A DNA stretch of 10,675 nt from Candidatus Pollutiaquabacter sp. (GTDB taxonomy: Bacteria; Bacteroidota; Bacteroidia; AKYH767-A; 2013-40CM-41-45): the NCBI GenBank assembly GCA_903854075.1, contig CAINVI010000359.1, positions 1 to 10,675 of the forward strand. Reading direction: 5' to 3'. The position numbers and the translations under genes are program-made. The notes below the pieces were generated by a model. The model was not told the DNA's origin. It saw only the letters and a list, made by a program, of their open reading frames with translations, and made no database searches. Below are positions 1 to 7,944 of this stretch, piece after piece; position 1 is the stretch's first letter; each line of letters begins with the position of its first letter.

Positions 1-336
1 AAACATGATTGTCCCGTTAGCAGCGGATGTTCCTTGGGCGGAAAGCGAATCGAATCCGGAGCCGAGGTAGAACGTATTACAATTTGCACAGGTGTTATTT
101 GATACTTCCCATAATTTACCGTTTCCTGCACTGTCAATATTTGACCAGGATGGATTTATGCCTGACGAAAAATCATTAAAGTAAAAGGGAGCAACAGCCG
201 ATTGGGATTTCATCGCAAGACTTTGCTTCGAATAAATAGGTTTTCGTTGTGAGGATGCTAGCGATGTTGATGCCGAAAGTGTGGCCGTCCAGTAAAATAT
301 CAGCACTGCGGAAATGGCGGTAAAAAGGGATTTCAT
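1..336 (-). CDS. Secreted choice-of-anchor-J-like protein, 5' part only (gene runs off the left edge)
   Basis: The first 112 codons of a minus-strand gene are visible, starting at the ATG at 336 and open to base 1. Residues 1 to about 23 are a signal peptide (Lys at 3, hydrophobic core, small residues near 20-23), so the product is exported. Residues 52-112 resemble the start of a choice-of-anchor-J / cleaved-adhesin beta-sandwich: NDFSSG at 54-59, a Trp at 64, SNIDSAGNG at 66-74 and TSAANG at 103-108. The neighbouring full-length protein at 2504-4264 has EDFSNG, LIDNAGNG and TTAANG in the same order. A CxxC pair lies at 83-86. By analogy with the two neighbours the missing C-terminus probably carries a T9SS sorting domain, but this cannot be seen. 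A -7 box 20 bases upstream of the start supports this start. Exact ligand or function is unknown. Confidence 0.8.
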   Translation of the reverse strand, partial: MKSLFTAISAVLIFYWTATLSASTSLASSQRKPIYSKQSLAMKSQSAVAPFYFNDFSSGINPSWSNIDSAGNGKLWEVSNNTCANCNTFYLGSGFDSLSAQGTSAANGTIMF

Positions 337-355
337 AAGGAGGTGTTTAGATAGC

Positions 356-363
356 CAAATTTA
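356..363 (-). promoter_or_regulatory. Bacteroidota-type -7 box for the left-edge secreted gene
   Basis: On the minus strand this reads TAAATTTG, an exact match to the TAnnTTTG -7 consensus of Bacteroidota primary sigma factors. It lies 19 bases before the ATG at 336. No clear TTTG is present 19-21 bases further upstream, so the -33 element is weak. Two copies of TTCGAAGT (371-378 and 391-398, plus strand) lie where the -33 region would be. Confidence 0.55.
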
Positions 364-370
364 AAAATAA

Positions 371-398
371 TTCGAAGTATGCGTAGCTATTTCGAAGT
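371..398. repeat. Two direct copies of TTCGAAGT, 20 bases apart
   Basis: TTCGAAGT occurs at 371-378 and again at 391-398, start to start 20 bases, about two helical turns. Each copy contains the palindrome TTCGAA. The pair sits just upstream of the -7 box at 356-363 and just downstream of the preceding gene's terminator. That position would suit a regulator binding site, but no regulator is identified and chance is possible. Confidence 0.35.
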
Positions 399-402
399 GT
401 AT

Positions 403-444
403 AAAAACGAAAAAGGTGCCTGTTCCGAAGAACAGACACCTTTT
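403..444 (-). terminator. Rho-independent terminator of the 611-residue T9SS protein gene
   Basis: On the minus strand a 15-base arm (444-430) pairs with 425-411, with one G-U wobble. The loop is TTCG closed by a C-G pair, an especially stable tetraloop. A T-rich tract follows (five T, CG, five T within 410-403, continuous with the T end of the stem). It lies 21 bases after the stop codon at 466-468. The stem also ends in TTTT on the plus strand, but nothing is transcribed toward it from that side. Confidence 0.92.
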
Positions 445-465
445 CAGTAATTGGATGATCCTAAC

Positions 466-2301
466 TTATCGGTTGGAGATCATTACATTTTTGGTCATTA
501 CACCATTTTCAGTTTGAATGCGGATGGTGTAGATTCCTTCGGAAACATTTCCGAGGTCGATTTTCGCATTGTTCAAGCTGTTGAAGGTGTTGGTATAAAC
601 CGTTTGTCCGAGTGCATTGGTAACTGATACTGCTGCATTCGTTACATCACTGTTGATGAACAGCTGTCCTTTGGATGGGTTAGGGTAAACCATGAAGGAA
701 GCGTTGCTGTTTACATTGTCAATACCAACTTGCGTTGCGGTTGGATTGTTAGGACGCAGGATGAAGCAAACGTTGAAGGCAACTTCAACAGCATTCCAAG
801 TACCACCACCGATTTGGAAGAAGCCGGTGTTCGGGTTGAAGATGTCGGTAGCTGAACCAAGCGTGATATTGTTCGCGGTTTTCTGGTTGACAGCTACAAA
901 CCACTGGCCTTGGCCAACAGTAACTGGGCTAAGCAGCGGAAGTGTCAAGAACGCACCACCGGTATCGGCAGCGCTGATCACGTAATTACCGGTAGTTCCA
1001 ACTATTGCATTCGGCAAGCCGCCTACTACGTCGAATACATCGACAGACATTGAATCGCCAATCGTAGCGCCTGCCAGGAAGAAGCTTACCGAGGTAAACT
1101 GTGAAGCCTGGTAAATGTCGAACATCTGGCCGAGGTAACCGGTGTTCGGAGCATTGAAGCCCAAGCCACCATTGTATGCACCGGCATCGATGTAGGTATA
1201 GTCACGCGCGTAGGTTGAATCGTCAACTACGAAAAGGTCATAGATGGTATCGTTGCTGGTGTTGGCATCAGCGCCGGTCATGGAGCAGATGTACTCGATG
1301 TAATAAACACCAGTATCGGATGGCGTGAAGGAAGTTCCTGCTGCCAGCTGCGCTGAAGTGTCGCCGGGGTTCAGAGAAGAAACGGTGTTTGAAATGCCGG
1401 TGTAAATATTGTTGAAGCTGCCATCGTAAACGTTGAAAGTCATCACTACGTTAGAAGCTGGTGCACTACCGAAGTTAGCTACGCTGGCGCTCAGCGCCAA
1501 TGGCTGAATCTGCAACAGTGGAACACAGGAGTATTGACTTGGGTAAGCTGCATCAGCAATACCAATGTCATCCGCTGGAATGTCTTCGATGGATACATCG
1601 TCAAGCATCCAGGCGTAACCACAACCTGCAGAAGCTCCCAATGTGGTAGGACTGTAGAACTGGAAGCGCAGCTTTACCGTAGCAGAACCTGCTGCAATAC
1701 TGGTGATGTCGAAGTTTACAACTTCAGGATTTGCGCCAGTGGTAGCGTTATTGGAGTTGTAGTTGTTGTTGACGGTAATTGGATTTACAGTGATTTGACT
1801 CCAGGTCGTTCCACCATCGTTGGAAACGAAAAGGAAGGTTGAATCAAAGTAAGCACGGTAGTACTGAGAGAACACGACGCGGGCAGACGTTGCTGCTGAC
1901 AAGTCAATGTTGTTTACCGTTTCCAGGTTGGCGGTCTGGTCGCCGCTGCAAAGTAAGTCAGAATCAAACAGCGCAAAGCCGTTGGCAGCCGTTGCTGAGT
2001 TGATCGGTGCAATAGCGAAAGATCCTGCAGGACCAGCAGTGCCAATCACCCAGTTGTCAGTTCCGATTACAGCTGTCGTAGACCAATTGGCCGGATTGCT
2101 GAAATCATCTGACCAATACACCGTTGAGGTGCTGGGAGAAGGATTCGCGTTGCGGTGTAAGGATTGGATCGCTGCTTTGGCAGAAACGGCAGTATTTTGC
2201 TGTTCACGTTTTTTGCCGGTTGCAGATTTCATTGACAGTTGGGCGGAAGCCACGCTGGTGATGGCAACGGCAACGGCCAACAGAAAGTAGAACTTTTTCA
2301 T
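466..2301 (-). CDS. T9SS-secreted choice-of-anchor-J protein with type A sorting domain (611 aa)
   Basis: This is a large exported protein with no enzymatic motif that I recognise. Residues 1-20 are a signal peptide ending ASA before Gln21. Residues about 62-240 form a choice-of-anchor-J / MAM-like beta-sandwich: DDFSNP at 65-70, TAANGFALFDSD at 104-115, VSNDGGTTW at 159-167 and the closing WMLDDVSIED at 231-240. Residues about 245-360 look like a CARDB/Ig-like module (NFGSAPASNV, then DANTSNDTIYD). Residues about 365-515 form another beta-rich segment without an assignable family. Residues about 537-611 are a T9SS type A sorting domain with VYPNPSKG at 538-545, ALGQTVY and GIYTIRI, ending in KNVMISNR. 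It is expected to cross the outer membrane by type IX secretion and be anchored or released; adhesion or matrix binding is inference. Start choice: ATG followed by a good signal peptide, promoter 31-61 bases upstream. It is a probable paralogue of both flanking genes. Confidence 0.93.
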   Translation of the reverse strand: MKKFYFLLAVAVAITSVASAQLSMKSATGKKREQQNTAVSAKAAIQSLHRNANPSPSTSTVYWSDDFSNPANWSTTAVIGTDNWVIGTAGPAGSFAIAPINSATAANGFALFDSDLLCSGDQTANLETVNNIDLSAATSARVVFSQYYRAYFDSTFLFVSNDGGTTWSQITVNPITVNNNYNSNNATTGANPEVVNFDITSIAAGSATVKLRFQFYSPTTLGASAGCGYAWMLDDVSIEDIPADDIGIADAAYPSQYSCVPLLQIQPLALSASVANFGSAPASNVVMTFNVYDGSFNNIYTGISNTVSSLNPGDTSAQLAAGTSFTPSDTGVYYIEYICSMTGADANTSNDTIYDLFVVDDSTYARDYTYIDAGAYNGGLGFNAPNTGYLGQMFDIYQASQFTSVSFFLAGATIGDSMSVDVFDVVGGLPNAIVGTTGNYVISAADTGGAFLTLPLLSPVTVGQGQWFVAVNQKTANNITLGSATDIFNPNTGFFQIGGGTWNAVEVAFNVCFILRPNNPTATQVGIDNVNSNASFMVYPNPSKGQLFINSDVTNAAVSVTNALGQTVYTNTFNSLNNAKIDLGNVSEGIYTIRIQTENGVMTKNVMISNR

Positions 2302-2331
2302 GGTGTTGGTTTAGGTTGATTAATGATATGG

Positions 2332-2362
2332 CAAATTTAGAATTCTTTTCATTTCCTGCAAC
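2332..2362 (-). promoter_or_regulatory. Promoter for the 611-residue T9SS protein gene (-33 and -7 boxes)
   Basis: On the minus strand the -7 box is TAAATTTG (2332-2339), an exact TAnnTTTG. Nineteen bases upstream lies GTTG (2359-2362), three of four bases of the TTTG -33 consensus. Spacing of 19 is within the usual 19-21. The box is 30 bases from the ATG at 2301, which predicts a short leader. This is one of the two best promoters in the window. Confidence 0.75.
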
Positions 2363-2451
2363 GCTGAAATCCGTCTTATAGTCTCTTAATCATCGATTTA
2401 TTCGATGAATGGTTCCCTTTTTGAAGTTTTTCGAGCCCCGAAAGTTGGAAT

Positions 2452-2479
2452 AAAAAAGGCCGGGCATTTGAGCCCGGCC
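2452..2479 (-). terminator. Rho-independent terminator of the 586-residue T9SS protein gene
   Basis: On the minus strand the hairpin has a perfect 8-base GC stem, GGCCGGGC (2479-2472) pairing with GCCCGGCC (2465-2458), and a 6-base loop. A run of six T (2457-2452) follows. It starts 24 bases after the stop codon at 2504-2506. Confidence 0.93.
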
Positions 2480-2503
2480 GTAAACCTGAATAAACCCTTG
2501 TTC

Positions 2504-4264
2504 TTACTCGATTACGATTTTCCGGAAAGTGCGGTACTTGTCGTTGGTCAATGCCAGCATATAGACACCTGGAGCCAGGATAGAGACATCCAGTGACGTC
2601 TGACGTAAGTTGTCGACGGTGTCGTTATAAACCTGATCGCCCAGCAAGTTGAATAGTGCTACAGAATAGTTACTGCCTTTGCCGCCGGAAATTGTCAGAG
2701 TGCTGCCGGCAGGATTGGGATAAATACTGATATAGGATTCTTCCGGCTGATCCATTCCCACTCCGGTACTCACCGAAATAGAAATGTCGTCCAGTCGGAG
2801 GGAAGCGATCTTTGTGCCACTCAATACATGAAATCCGATGTAATACGTGCCGTTGGACGGTGCTGTGAACGGGTTGGTGGCGTTCAGATAATTGATATTA
2901 GTTACCAATAATGGCAACTGGATTGGCGCAGCTAGTGCAGAAGAGTTTTGAGCGGTACAGAGTGCAATTTCCAGGTACGCATCCGTTGCCGAATTGAACG
3001 TCCGGTAATAGTGGTCAAGCTGATAAACAGTACTGTCGTTCAGTTCAATGCAAGGAGAAAACAGCCAATCGTTGGCAAATTGTGTGGAGGAAGCAGAAGT
3101 ATAGGCAGCGCAGAAGTCACCGGTACGTGGAAGTAGCGTGTTGTTGTTCCAGGTATTCGCATCATTGTTAAAATCCTCCGAGAGCCATCCTGTAAGATCT
3201 TCGTTGCTTTCAAATCCGGTGCTGTAATCATTGGCGCCGTCAATAAGGCGCGATCCGTTGAACACAAAAGAAACGATCGTATCGTTCAATTGGTTTGTGT
3301 CGCCCGGTGTGGAAACGAAAATGGTAAGCGTGTGTGATCCAGGAGCTGAAAAGTCGCCGGGCGTGCTGAAAAGATAAGACAATGAGTCGCCGGCAGGAAG
3401 GTTGAAGGTGGAGCTTTCAGAAATGGCTGCTCCTCCGTCAATAGTATATGACAGATCCACGCTGGTAATCGCTGTGGTTCCTGCGTTCTTCAAGAATACG
3501 CTGATTGTTTCGGTGGAGCCTAATCCGGCACAAGAACTTGCCGGCGAGAGGATGGAGGTCAATGAAGCATCGGTGTAATTCACCGGCTCATACAACGTGA
3601 TATCGTCGATCATCCACCAATAATCGTAGTCGCCGGTGAAATTGAACTTGATGTAAACGGTGGCTTGATTGCCGGCCAGGGAAGTGATGTCAATGTCCAC
3701 TTCGTCGGGATTGGTGGTGTAAGCATTCGTCGCCAAGGAGGCGCTGGCGTCAAACACCTGTGTCCATGACGTTCCGTCGTTGGACACAGAAACTGTAGCT
3801 GATTCGTAAAAATGATACAGGAACTGCTGAAAGGACAGTCGTACCGTTGCGTGGTTGGAACAGTCAATGGATCCGGTAATCATATCGGCATCTTCTCCTT
3901 GAACCGTTTGTCCGGATGAATCGCTGTCATAGAGCATATAACCGTTCGCTGCCGTCGTTCCGTTCTGGCTGAGCCGGCTGATCAATTGTGGATACTGTGC
4001 TGCGTTATAAATCCCAGTAGTAGTGAGTTTCCAGTTTACGCCGTTGCCTGCGTTGTCAATTAATTGCCAGCCGGAGGGTATTCCATTGCTGAAATCTTCA
4101 GTGTATATGATGTTCCCAATGGTAAATGTAGCCGGGGCACTAGGTTTGCCAAAAGGTTGACCGCTTTGATCGATAAGGAAATGATTTTGCCGTGCAGTTT
4201 TCCCGGCAAATACGGACATTACTAACGATAGCAGGCATGCAGTTAAGAGTACTGATTTCTTCAT
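2504..4264 (-). CDS. T9SS-secreted protein with two anchor-J/cleaved-adhesin domains and type A sorting domain (586 aa)
   Basis: The protein has four parts after a signal peptide (1-20, MKKSVLLTAC start, ending VFA before Gly21). Residues 53-225 are a choice-of-anchor-J sandwich with EDFSNGIPSGW at 56-66, TAANGYMLYDSD at 104-115, VSNDGTSW at 160-167 and WWMIDDITLYE at 216-226. Residues about 230-336 are CARDB/Ig-like (LKNAGTTAITSVDLSY, NQLNDTIVSF). Residues about 345-497 are a second cleaved-adhesin-like domain (GFESNEDLTGW, NDWLFSPCIEL, LDDISI). Residues 514-586 are a T9SS type A sorting domain (IYPNPAGSTL, LLGDQVY, GVYMLAL, RKIVIE). It is expected at the cell surface or released; the target is unknown. 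The frame stays open upstream to 4411, inside gcvP, but that extension would run through the gcvP terminator and this gene's own -7 box and would bury the signal peptide, so ATG 4264 is the start. Confidence 0.93.
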   Translation of the reverse strand: MKKSVLLTACLLSLVMSVFAGKTARQNHFLIDQSGQPFGKPSAPATFTIGNIIYTEDFSNGIPSGWQLIDNAGNGVNWKLTTTGIYNAAQYPQLISRLSQNGTTAANGYMLYDSDSSGQTVQGEDADMITGSIDCSNHATVRLSFQQFLYHFYESATVSVSNDGTSWTQVFDASASLATNAYTTNPDEVDIDITSLAGNQATVYIKFNFTGDYDYWWMIDDITLYEPVNYTDASLTSILSPASSCAGLGSTETISVFLKNAGTTAITSVDLSYTIDGGAAISESSTFNLPAGDSLSYLFSTPGDFSAPGSHTLTIFVSTPGDTNQLNDTIVSFVFNGSRLIDGANDYSTGFESNEDLTGWLSEDFNNDANTWNNNTLLPRTGDFCAAYTSASSTQFANDWLFSPCIELNDSTVYQLDHYYRTFNSATDAYLEIALCTAQNSSALAAPIQLPLLVTNINYLNATNPFTAPSNGTYYIGFHVLSGTKIASLRLDDISISVSTGVGMDQPEESYISIYPNPAGSTLTISGGKGSNYSVALFNLLGDQVYNDTVDNLRQTSLDVSILAPGVYMLALTNDKYRTFRKIVIE

Positions 4265-4298
4265 GGAAGGGTATGGGTTTTTCGTAATTGTAGCAGTC

Positions 4299-4306
4299 CA
4301 AAAATA
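4299..4306 (-). promoter_or_regulatory. Bacteroidota-type -7 box for the 586-residue T9SS protein gene
   Basis: On the minus strand it reads TATTTTTG, an exact TAnnTTTG, 34 bases before the ATG at 4264 and just downstream of the gcvP terminator. No good -33 TTTG is seen 19-21 bases upstream. Its position supports the ATG at 4264 over any upstream start. Confidence 0.55.
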
Positions 4307-4331
4307 GTTTTTCCGTTTGAAGTTTTGACAT

Positions 4332-4360
4332 AAAAAAAGCCCGTTTTTCAACAGGCTTTT
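4332..4360 (-). terminator. Rho-independent terminator of gcvP
   Basis: On the minus strand a 9-base stem (4358-4350 with 4345-4337, one T-G wobble) closes a GAAA loop and is followed by five more T (4336-4332). It begins 7 bases after the gcvP stop codon at 4366-4368. It separates gcvP from the secreted gene downstream. Confidence 0.92.
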
Positions 4361-4365
4361 AAGAA

Positions 4366-7230
4366 TCAGAGGGCGACCTCCTCGTACTGTTCGATTGGCG
4401 GACATGCACAAACCAGGTTGCGGTCGCCGTATGCATTGTCTACACGTCCGACCGTAGGCCAGAATTTGTGCGCTTGTACAAACGGAAGTGGGAAAGCAGC
4501 TTTTTGTCGTGAATACGCATGTTTCCAGTCGTCCCGGATCACTTCGTGCATGGTGTGCGGCGCATTCTTCAGCACATTGTCCTTCTTGTCGGCATGACCT
4601 TGCTCGACTTCGTCAATTTCTGCGCGGATAGCAATCATCGCATCGCAAAAACGGTCGAGTTCATCCTTTGGTTCACTCTCCGTGGGTTCAATCATGATAG
4701 TGCCCGGAACTGGGAACGACATCGTCGGAGCATGAAAACCATAATCCATCAAGCGCTTGGCGATATCTTCGACTTCGACACCGGCAGATTGTTTGAAAGG
4801 ACGGCAATCCAAAATCATTTCGTGCGCAACGCGACCATTGTTACCGACATACAATACCGGATAATACTTTTCCAATCTCGCTTTGATATAGTTGGCATTC
4901 AGGATAGCGTACCGGGTAGCATCAGTTACTCCTTTTCCTCCCAGCATTTTAATATATGCGTAGGAAATAAGTAGAATGCTGGCACTTCCCCACGGTGCTG
5001 CTGATACAGCTGTGGTGTTGCCTCCCATTTTTACGAGCGGATGCGATGGAAGGAATGGAGCAAGGTGTGCAGCCACGCCAATCGGTCCCATGCCGGGACC
5101 ACCACCACCGTGTGGAATTGCAAATGTTTTATGCAAATTGAGGTGACACACATCAGCACCGATCGTGAACGGATTGGTCAGACCAACCTGGGCGTTCATA
5201 TTCGCACCATCCATATAAACTTGTCCACCGCAATCGTGGATCATCTTCGTCATTTCCTTGATGCCCTCTTCGAATACACCGTGAGTGGAAGGATAGGTAA
5301 CCATCAGGCACGATAAGTGGTCTTTGTGTTGCTCCGCTTTGGCACGCAGATCGGCGATATCGATATTGCCGTGTTCATCACATTTTACGACGACGACTTT
5401 CATGCCGGCCATTACGGCACTGGCAGGATTGGTACCGTGAGCCGAAGAAGGAATCAAGGCAACATCACGGTGGTGATCACCGCGGCTGATGTGGTAAGCA
5501 CGGATCACCATCAATCCCGCGTATTCACCTTGCGCGCCGGAATTGGGCTGCATGGACATAGCAGCGAATCCGGTAATTTCGCAGAGGTATTTTTCCAGCT
5601 CACTAATCATCTGCGCATAACCTTTTGTTTGCTCGGCCGGCGCAAACGGATGGATGTTAGACCATTCTTTCCAGCTGACAGGGATCATTTCAGAGGTGGC
5701 ATTCAATTTCATGGTACATGATCCCAAAGCAATCATCGAGTGGTTCAACGAAAGATCTTTCTTCTCCAGCGATGCGATATAACGCAGCATCTGTGTTTCT
5801 GCATGATGGGAATTGAATACAGGATGAGTCAGGTAGGGCGAAGTACGCTTTGCACTTCCGCTGATGATGTCCGCAAAGCTGTTGGGCGGAGTGGTCCATG
5901 TTTTTCCTTTAACACTACCGAAAATTCCGGCAATGGTTTCCAGGTCACCCTTCTGGGTTGTTTCGTTGAGACTGATTGTAACGAAACGATTGTCGACGTA
6001 GCGGAAATTAACTCCGGCTTTTTCGGCGGCAGTACGAATGGCTGCGACATCGTTACTGGCATCGATCATGAGCGTATCAAAAAAAGTGGAATTCAACTGT
6101 TGATAACCAAATGCGGTAAGCTGATGATGCAATGTACGGGCTTTGTCATGAATCGTTTGAGCGATATGACGCAATCCCTTTGGTCCGTGATAAACAGCAT
6201 ACATACCGGCCATCACAGCAAGTAATACCTGTGCCGTACAAATGTTGGATGTAGCTTTATCACGACGGATGTGTTGTTCCCGTGTTTGCAAAGCCATACG
6301 AAGTGCACGGTTGCCTTGTGCGTCGATAGAAACTCCGATGATTCGCCCTGGCATTTCACGTTTATAGGCTTCTTTGCAGGCAAAGAATGCTGCGTGAGGA
6401 CCACCGTAACCCAGTGGAACACCGAAGCGCTGACTGTTTCCGAAAACGATGTCTGCGCCCCATTCTCCCGGAGGTGTCAGTAAGGTCAACGAAAGCAGGT
6501 CGGCGGCTACTGCCACCTGGATGCCGGATTGCTTAGCGTTACTCACCCATGAACTTAAGTCACGAATGTTTCCGTTTTGTCCGGGAAACTGTAGCACGGC
6601 GCCGAAATAGGAGTCGTCCAGCGTTGTAGCATCCACATCGCCGATAACCAATTCGATGCCAAGCGGGGCAGAACGGGTTTTAAGGACGTCAATCGTTTGC
6701 GGGTAGCAATCGGACGATACAAATAGTTTATTGGCATTACGCGCTGCCACTTCTTTAGGGCGCGAAGCAAAAAAAACGTGCATCGCTTCGGCTGCTGCGG
6801 TGGCTTCATCAAGCAAAGAAGCATTGGCGATTTCAAGTCCGGTGAGTTCGATCACCATTGTCTGGTAATTAAGCAAAGCCTCTAGTCGCCCCTGAGCAAT
6901 CTCCGCCTGGTACGGTGTATAAGCGGTATACCATCCCGGATTTTCGAAAATGTTACGCAGAATGACGCCCGGTGTAATGGTGTCATGATAGCCTAATCCA
7001 ATATAAGATTTAAAAACGTCATTCAATCCGGCTGTTTGCTGCAGTTCAGCAAGGAAGCTGAACTCTGATAGGGCATCAGGCAGGTTTAATGCCTTGGAAA
7101 GGCGGATAGAAGCTGGGATAGTTTCTTCAATCAAGCGATCGAGCGATGTAACGCCGATCTCTTTAAGCATTTCGGCAGTTTGCGCTGCATCCGGTCCGAT
7201 GTGACGGTTTGAAAATGGAACTGAAGCCAT
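4366..7230 (-). CDS. gcvP: Glycine dehydrogenase (decarboxylating), P-protein of the glycine cleavage system
   Basis: The P-protein decarboxylates glycine with pyridoxal phosphate and passes the aminomethyl group to the lipoyl arm of GcvH in the cytoplasm, the first step of glycine cleavage toward methylene-THF. The 954 residues match the usual length of the single-chain form (about 950-960), so both halves are fused, not split as GcvPA/GcvPB. Seen in order: SVPFSNRHIGPD at 3-14, GWYTAYTPYQAEIAQGRLE at 99-117, FGVPLGYGGPHAAF at 269-282, LGSCTMKLNA in the second half, SAHGTNPAS at 596-604, and the PLP site LNLHKTFAIPHGGGGPG with Lys701. The C-terminus has RVDNAYGDRNLVCACPP. The frame extends to a TTG at 7266, but that codon lies inside the -7 promoter box, so ATG 7230 is the better start. 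gcvT and gcvH are not in the window. Confidence 0.97.
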   Translation of the reverse strand: MASVPFSNRHIGPDAAQTAEMLKEIGVTSLDRLIEETIPASIRLSKALNLPDALSEFSFLAELQQTAGLNDVFKSYIGLGYHDTITPGVILRNIFENPGWYTAYTPYQAEIAQGRLEALLNYQTMVIELTGLEIANASLLDEATAAAEAMHVFFASRPKEVAARNANKLFVSSDCYPQTIDVLKTRSAPLGIELVIGDVDATTLDDSYFGAVLQFPGQNGNIRDLSSWVSNAKQSGIQVAVAADLLSLTLLTPPGEWGADIVFGNSQRFGVPLGYGGPHAAFFACKEAYKREMPGRIIGVSIDAQGNRALRMALQTREQHIRRDKATSNICTAQVLLAVMAGMYAVYHGPKGLRHIAQTIHDKARTLHHQLTAFGYQQLNSTFFDTLMIDASNDVAAIRTAAEKAGVNFRYVDNRFVTISLNETTQKGDLETIAGIFGSVKGKTWTTPPNSFADIISGSAKRTSPYLTHPVFNSHHAETQMLRYIASLEKKDLSLNHSMIALGSCTMKLNATSEMIPVSWKEWSNIHPFAPAEQTKGYAQMISELEKYLCEITGFAAMSMQPNSGAQGEYAGLMVIRAYHISRGDHHRDVALIPSSAHGTNPASAVMAGMKVVVVKCDEHGNIDIADLRAKAEQHKDHLSCLMVTYPSTHGVFEEGIKEMTKMIHDCGGQVYMDGANMNAQVGLTNPFTIGADVCHLNLHKTFAIPHGGGGPGMGPIGVAAHLAPFLPSHPLVKMGGNTTAVSAAPWGSASILLISYAYIKMLGGKGVTDATRYAILNANYIKARLEKYYPVLYVGNNGRVAHEMILDCRPFKQSAGVEVEDIAKRLMDYGFHAPTMSFPVPGTIMIEPTESEPKDELDRFCDAMIAIRAEIDEVEQGHADKKDNVLKNAPHTMHEVIRDDWKHAYSRQKAAFPLPFVQAHKFWPTVGRVDNAYGDRNLVCACPPIEQYEEVAL

Positions 7231-7263
7231 ATGTTGGATAAGGTTTTTTTTAGAAGGTGAGTA

Positions 7264-7294
7264 CAAAGGTAATGATTCGGTAACAGTCTATAAA
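7264..7294 (-). promoter_or_regulatory. gcvP promoter (-33 and -7 boxes)
   Basis: On the minus strand the -7 box is TACCTTTG (7264-7271), exact TAnnTTTG. TTTA (7291-7294), three of four -33 bases, lies exactly 19 bases upstream. The -7 box ends 33 bases before the ATG at 7230. No glycine riboswitch is recognisable in the short leader this promoter predicts. Confidence 0.72.
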
Positions 7295-7328
7295 GTTCAT
7301 TTTATTCACCGAAATGATGATTTTTTTG

Positions 7329-7336
7329 TAGTTTTG
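7329..7336 (+). promoter_or_regulatory. -7 box for the plus-strand three-gene operon
   Basis: It reads TAGTTTTG, an exact TAnnTTTG, 17 bases before the ATG at 7354. A T-run precedes it. No clear -33 TTTG is present at 19-21 bases, and the region is shared with the divergent gcvP promoter. Confidence 0.5.
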
Positions 7337-7353
7337 ATAGAAATCGACCGGAC

Positions 7354-7944
7354 ATGAGAATCCTCTTTTTTTGCCTTTTTCTTTTCGTTTTTAGCTGCGA
7401 GGTTTTGGCGCAAGACACCATTGCTTTTATCAATGGTAAACAAGTAATTGCCGACTCTGTTCAAGTTTCGGATTATTACGTTGATTATCGGTCGGCCTCC
7501 GGCAAGCTCAAACACGTTGATGCTTACCGCGTGTTCAGTGTCAAGCAGATAGATGGCACTGAAAAAATTGTTTTTCGTCCGGATCCTAATGATTCGATGG
7601 ATTTCAGTATCGATCAAATGCGCTGGTTTATCAAAGGGGAGCAGGATGCGGATCGGTACTATCGAGGCCACGGAATTAAAGTAGCCGCATTCGGAATAGG
7701 CGCATTTTCCAGCATGTTGGGTTGGTTCGGGTTGGCCGGTCCACCGATTTTTTCTACAATGGTTGGTAGTTTTTCTCCCAACATGGAAAAAGCAAAAGTT
7801 TCCGACGAGTCCTACCGCAGGATTCCGGAATACTGCGAAGGCTATCAGCGAAAAAGTCGTGACAAAAAAATCCGTAACTCGTTTCTGGCCGGCATGGCCG
7901 GATTTGCTGCAGGCATAATAGTGTTCAGTACTGTTATTAAGTAA
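7354..7944 (+). CDS. Exported/membrane protein of unknown function with GEQDADRYY motif (196 aa)
   Basis: I do not recognise a named family. Residues 1-19 are a signal peptide, with likely cleavage at VLA before Gln20. Cys15 sits in a poor lipobox, so a lipoprotein is less likely. Residues 20-80 look like a small beta-rich module built around an INGK turn, a YYVDYRS strand and VFSVKQIDGTE, a pattern common in short exported Bacteroidota proteins. GEQDADRYY at 95-103 is followed by a Gly-rich hydrophobic segment (about 107-135). Then comes a polar stretch with YCEGYQRKSRDKKIRNS, and a final Gly/Ala-rich transmembrane helix at about 177-193. The GE-DA-YY motif, and the GY...R-K sequence before the last helix, recur in Bacteroidota hypothetical proteins as far as I remember them. 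First gene of an operon, 12 bases before the next start. The antisense frame here lacks any such features. Confidence 0.8.
   Translation: MRILFFCLFLFVFSCEVLAQDTIAFINGKQVIADSVQVSDYYVDYRSASGKLKHVDAYRVFSVKQIDGTEKIVFRPDPNDSMDFSIDQMRWFIKGEQDADRYYRGHGIKVAAFGIGAFSSMLGWFGLAGPPIFSTMVGSFSPNMEKAKVSDESYRRIPEYCEGYQRKSRDKKIRNSFLAGMAGFAAGIIVFSTVIK

Noticed and set aside
336..345. AAGGAGGTG on the plus strand, a textbook Shine-Dalgarno sequence
   Set aside because: No plus-strand gene starts within range downstream; the bases are the leader of the minus-strand gene, and this phylum rarely uses such sites.
4265..4411. N-terminal extension of the 586-residue secreted protein up to 4411
   Set aside because: It would overlap the gcvP coding end and terminator, run through the gene's own -7 box and place the signal peptide internally.
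4519..6483. Several plus-strand frames of 70-161 codons opposite gcvP
   Set aside because: They are antisense shadows of a clearly conserved gene and show no recognisable protein features.
7354..7410. Lipoprotein signal in the 196-residue exported protein
   Set aside because: Cys15 is preceded by VFS rather than a proper lipobox, and a normal signal peptidase I site (VLA before Gln20) follows.
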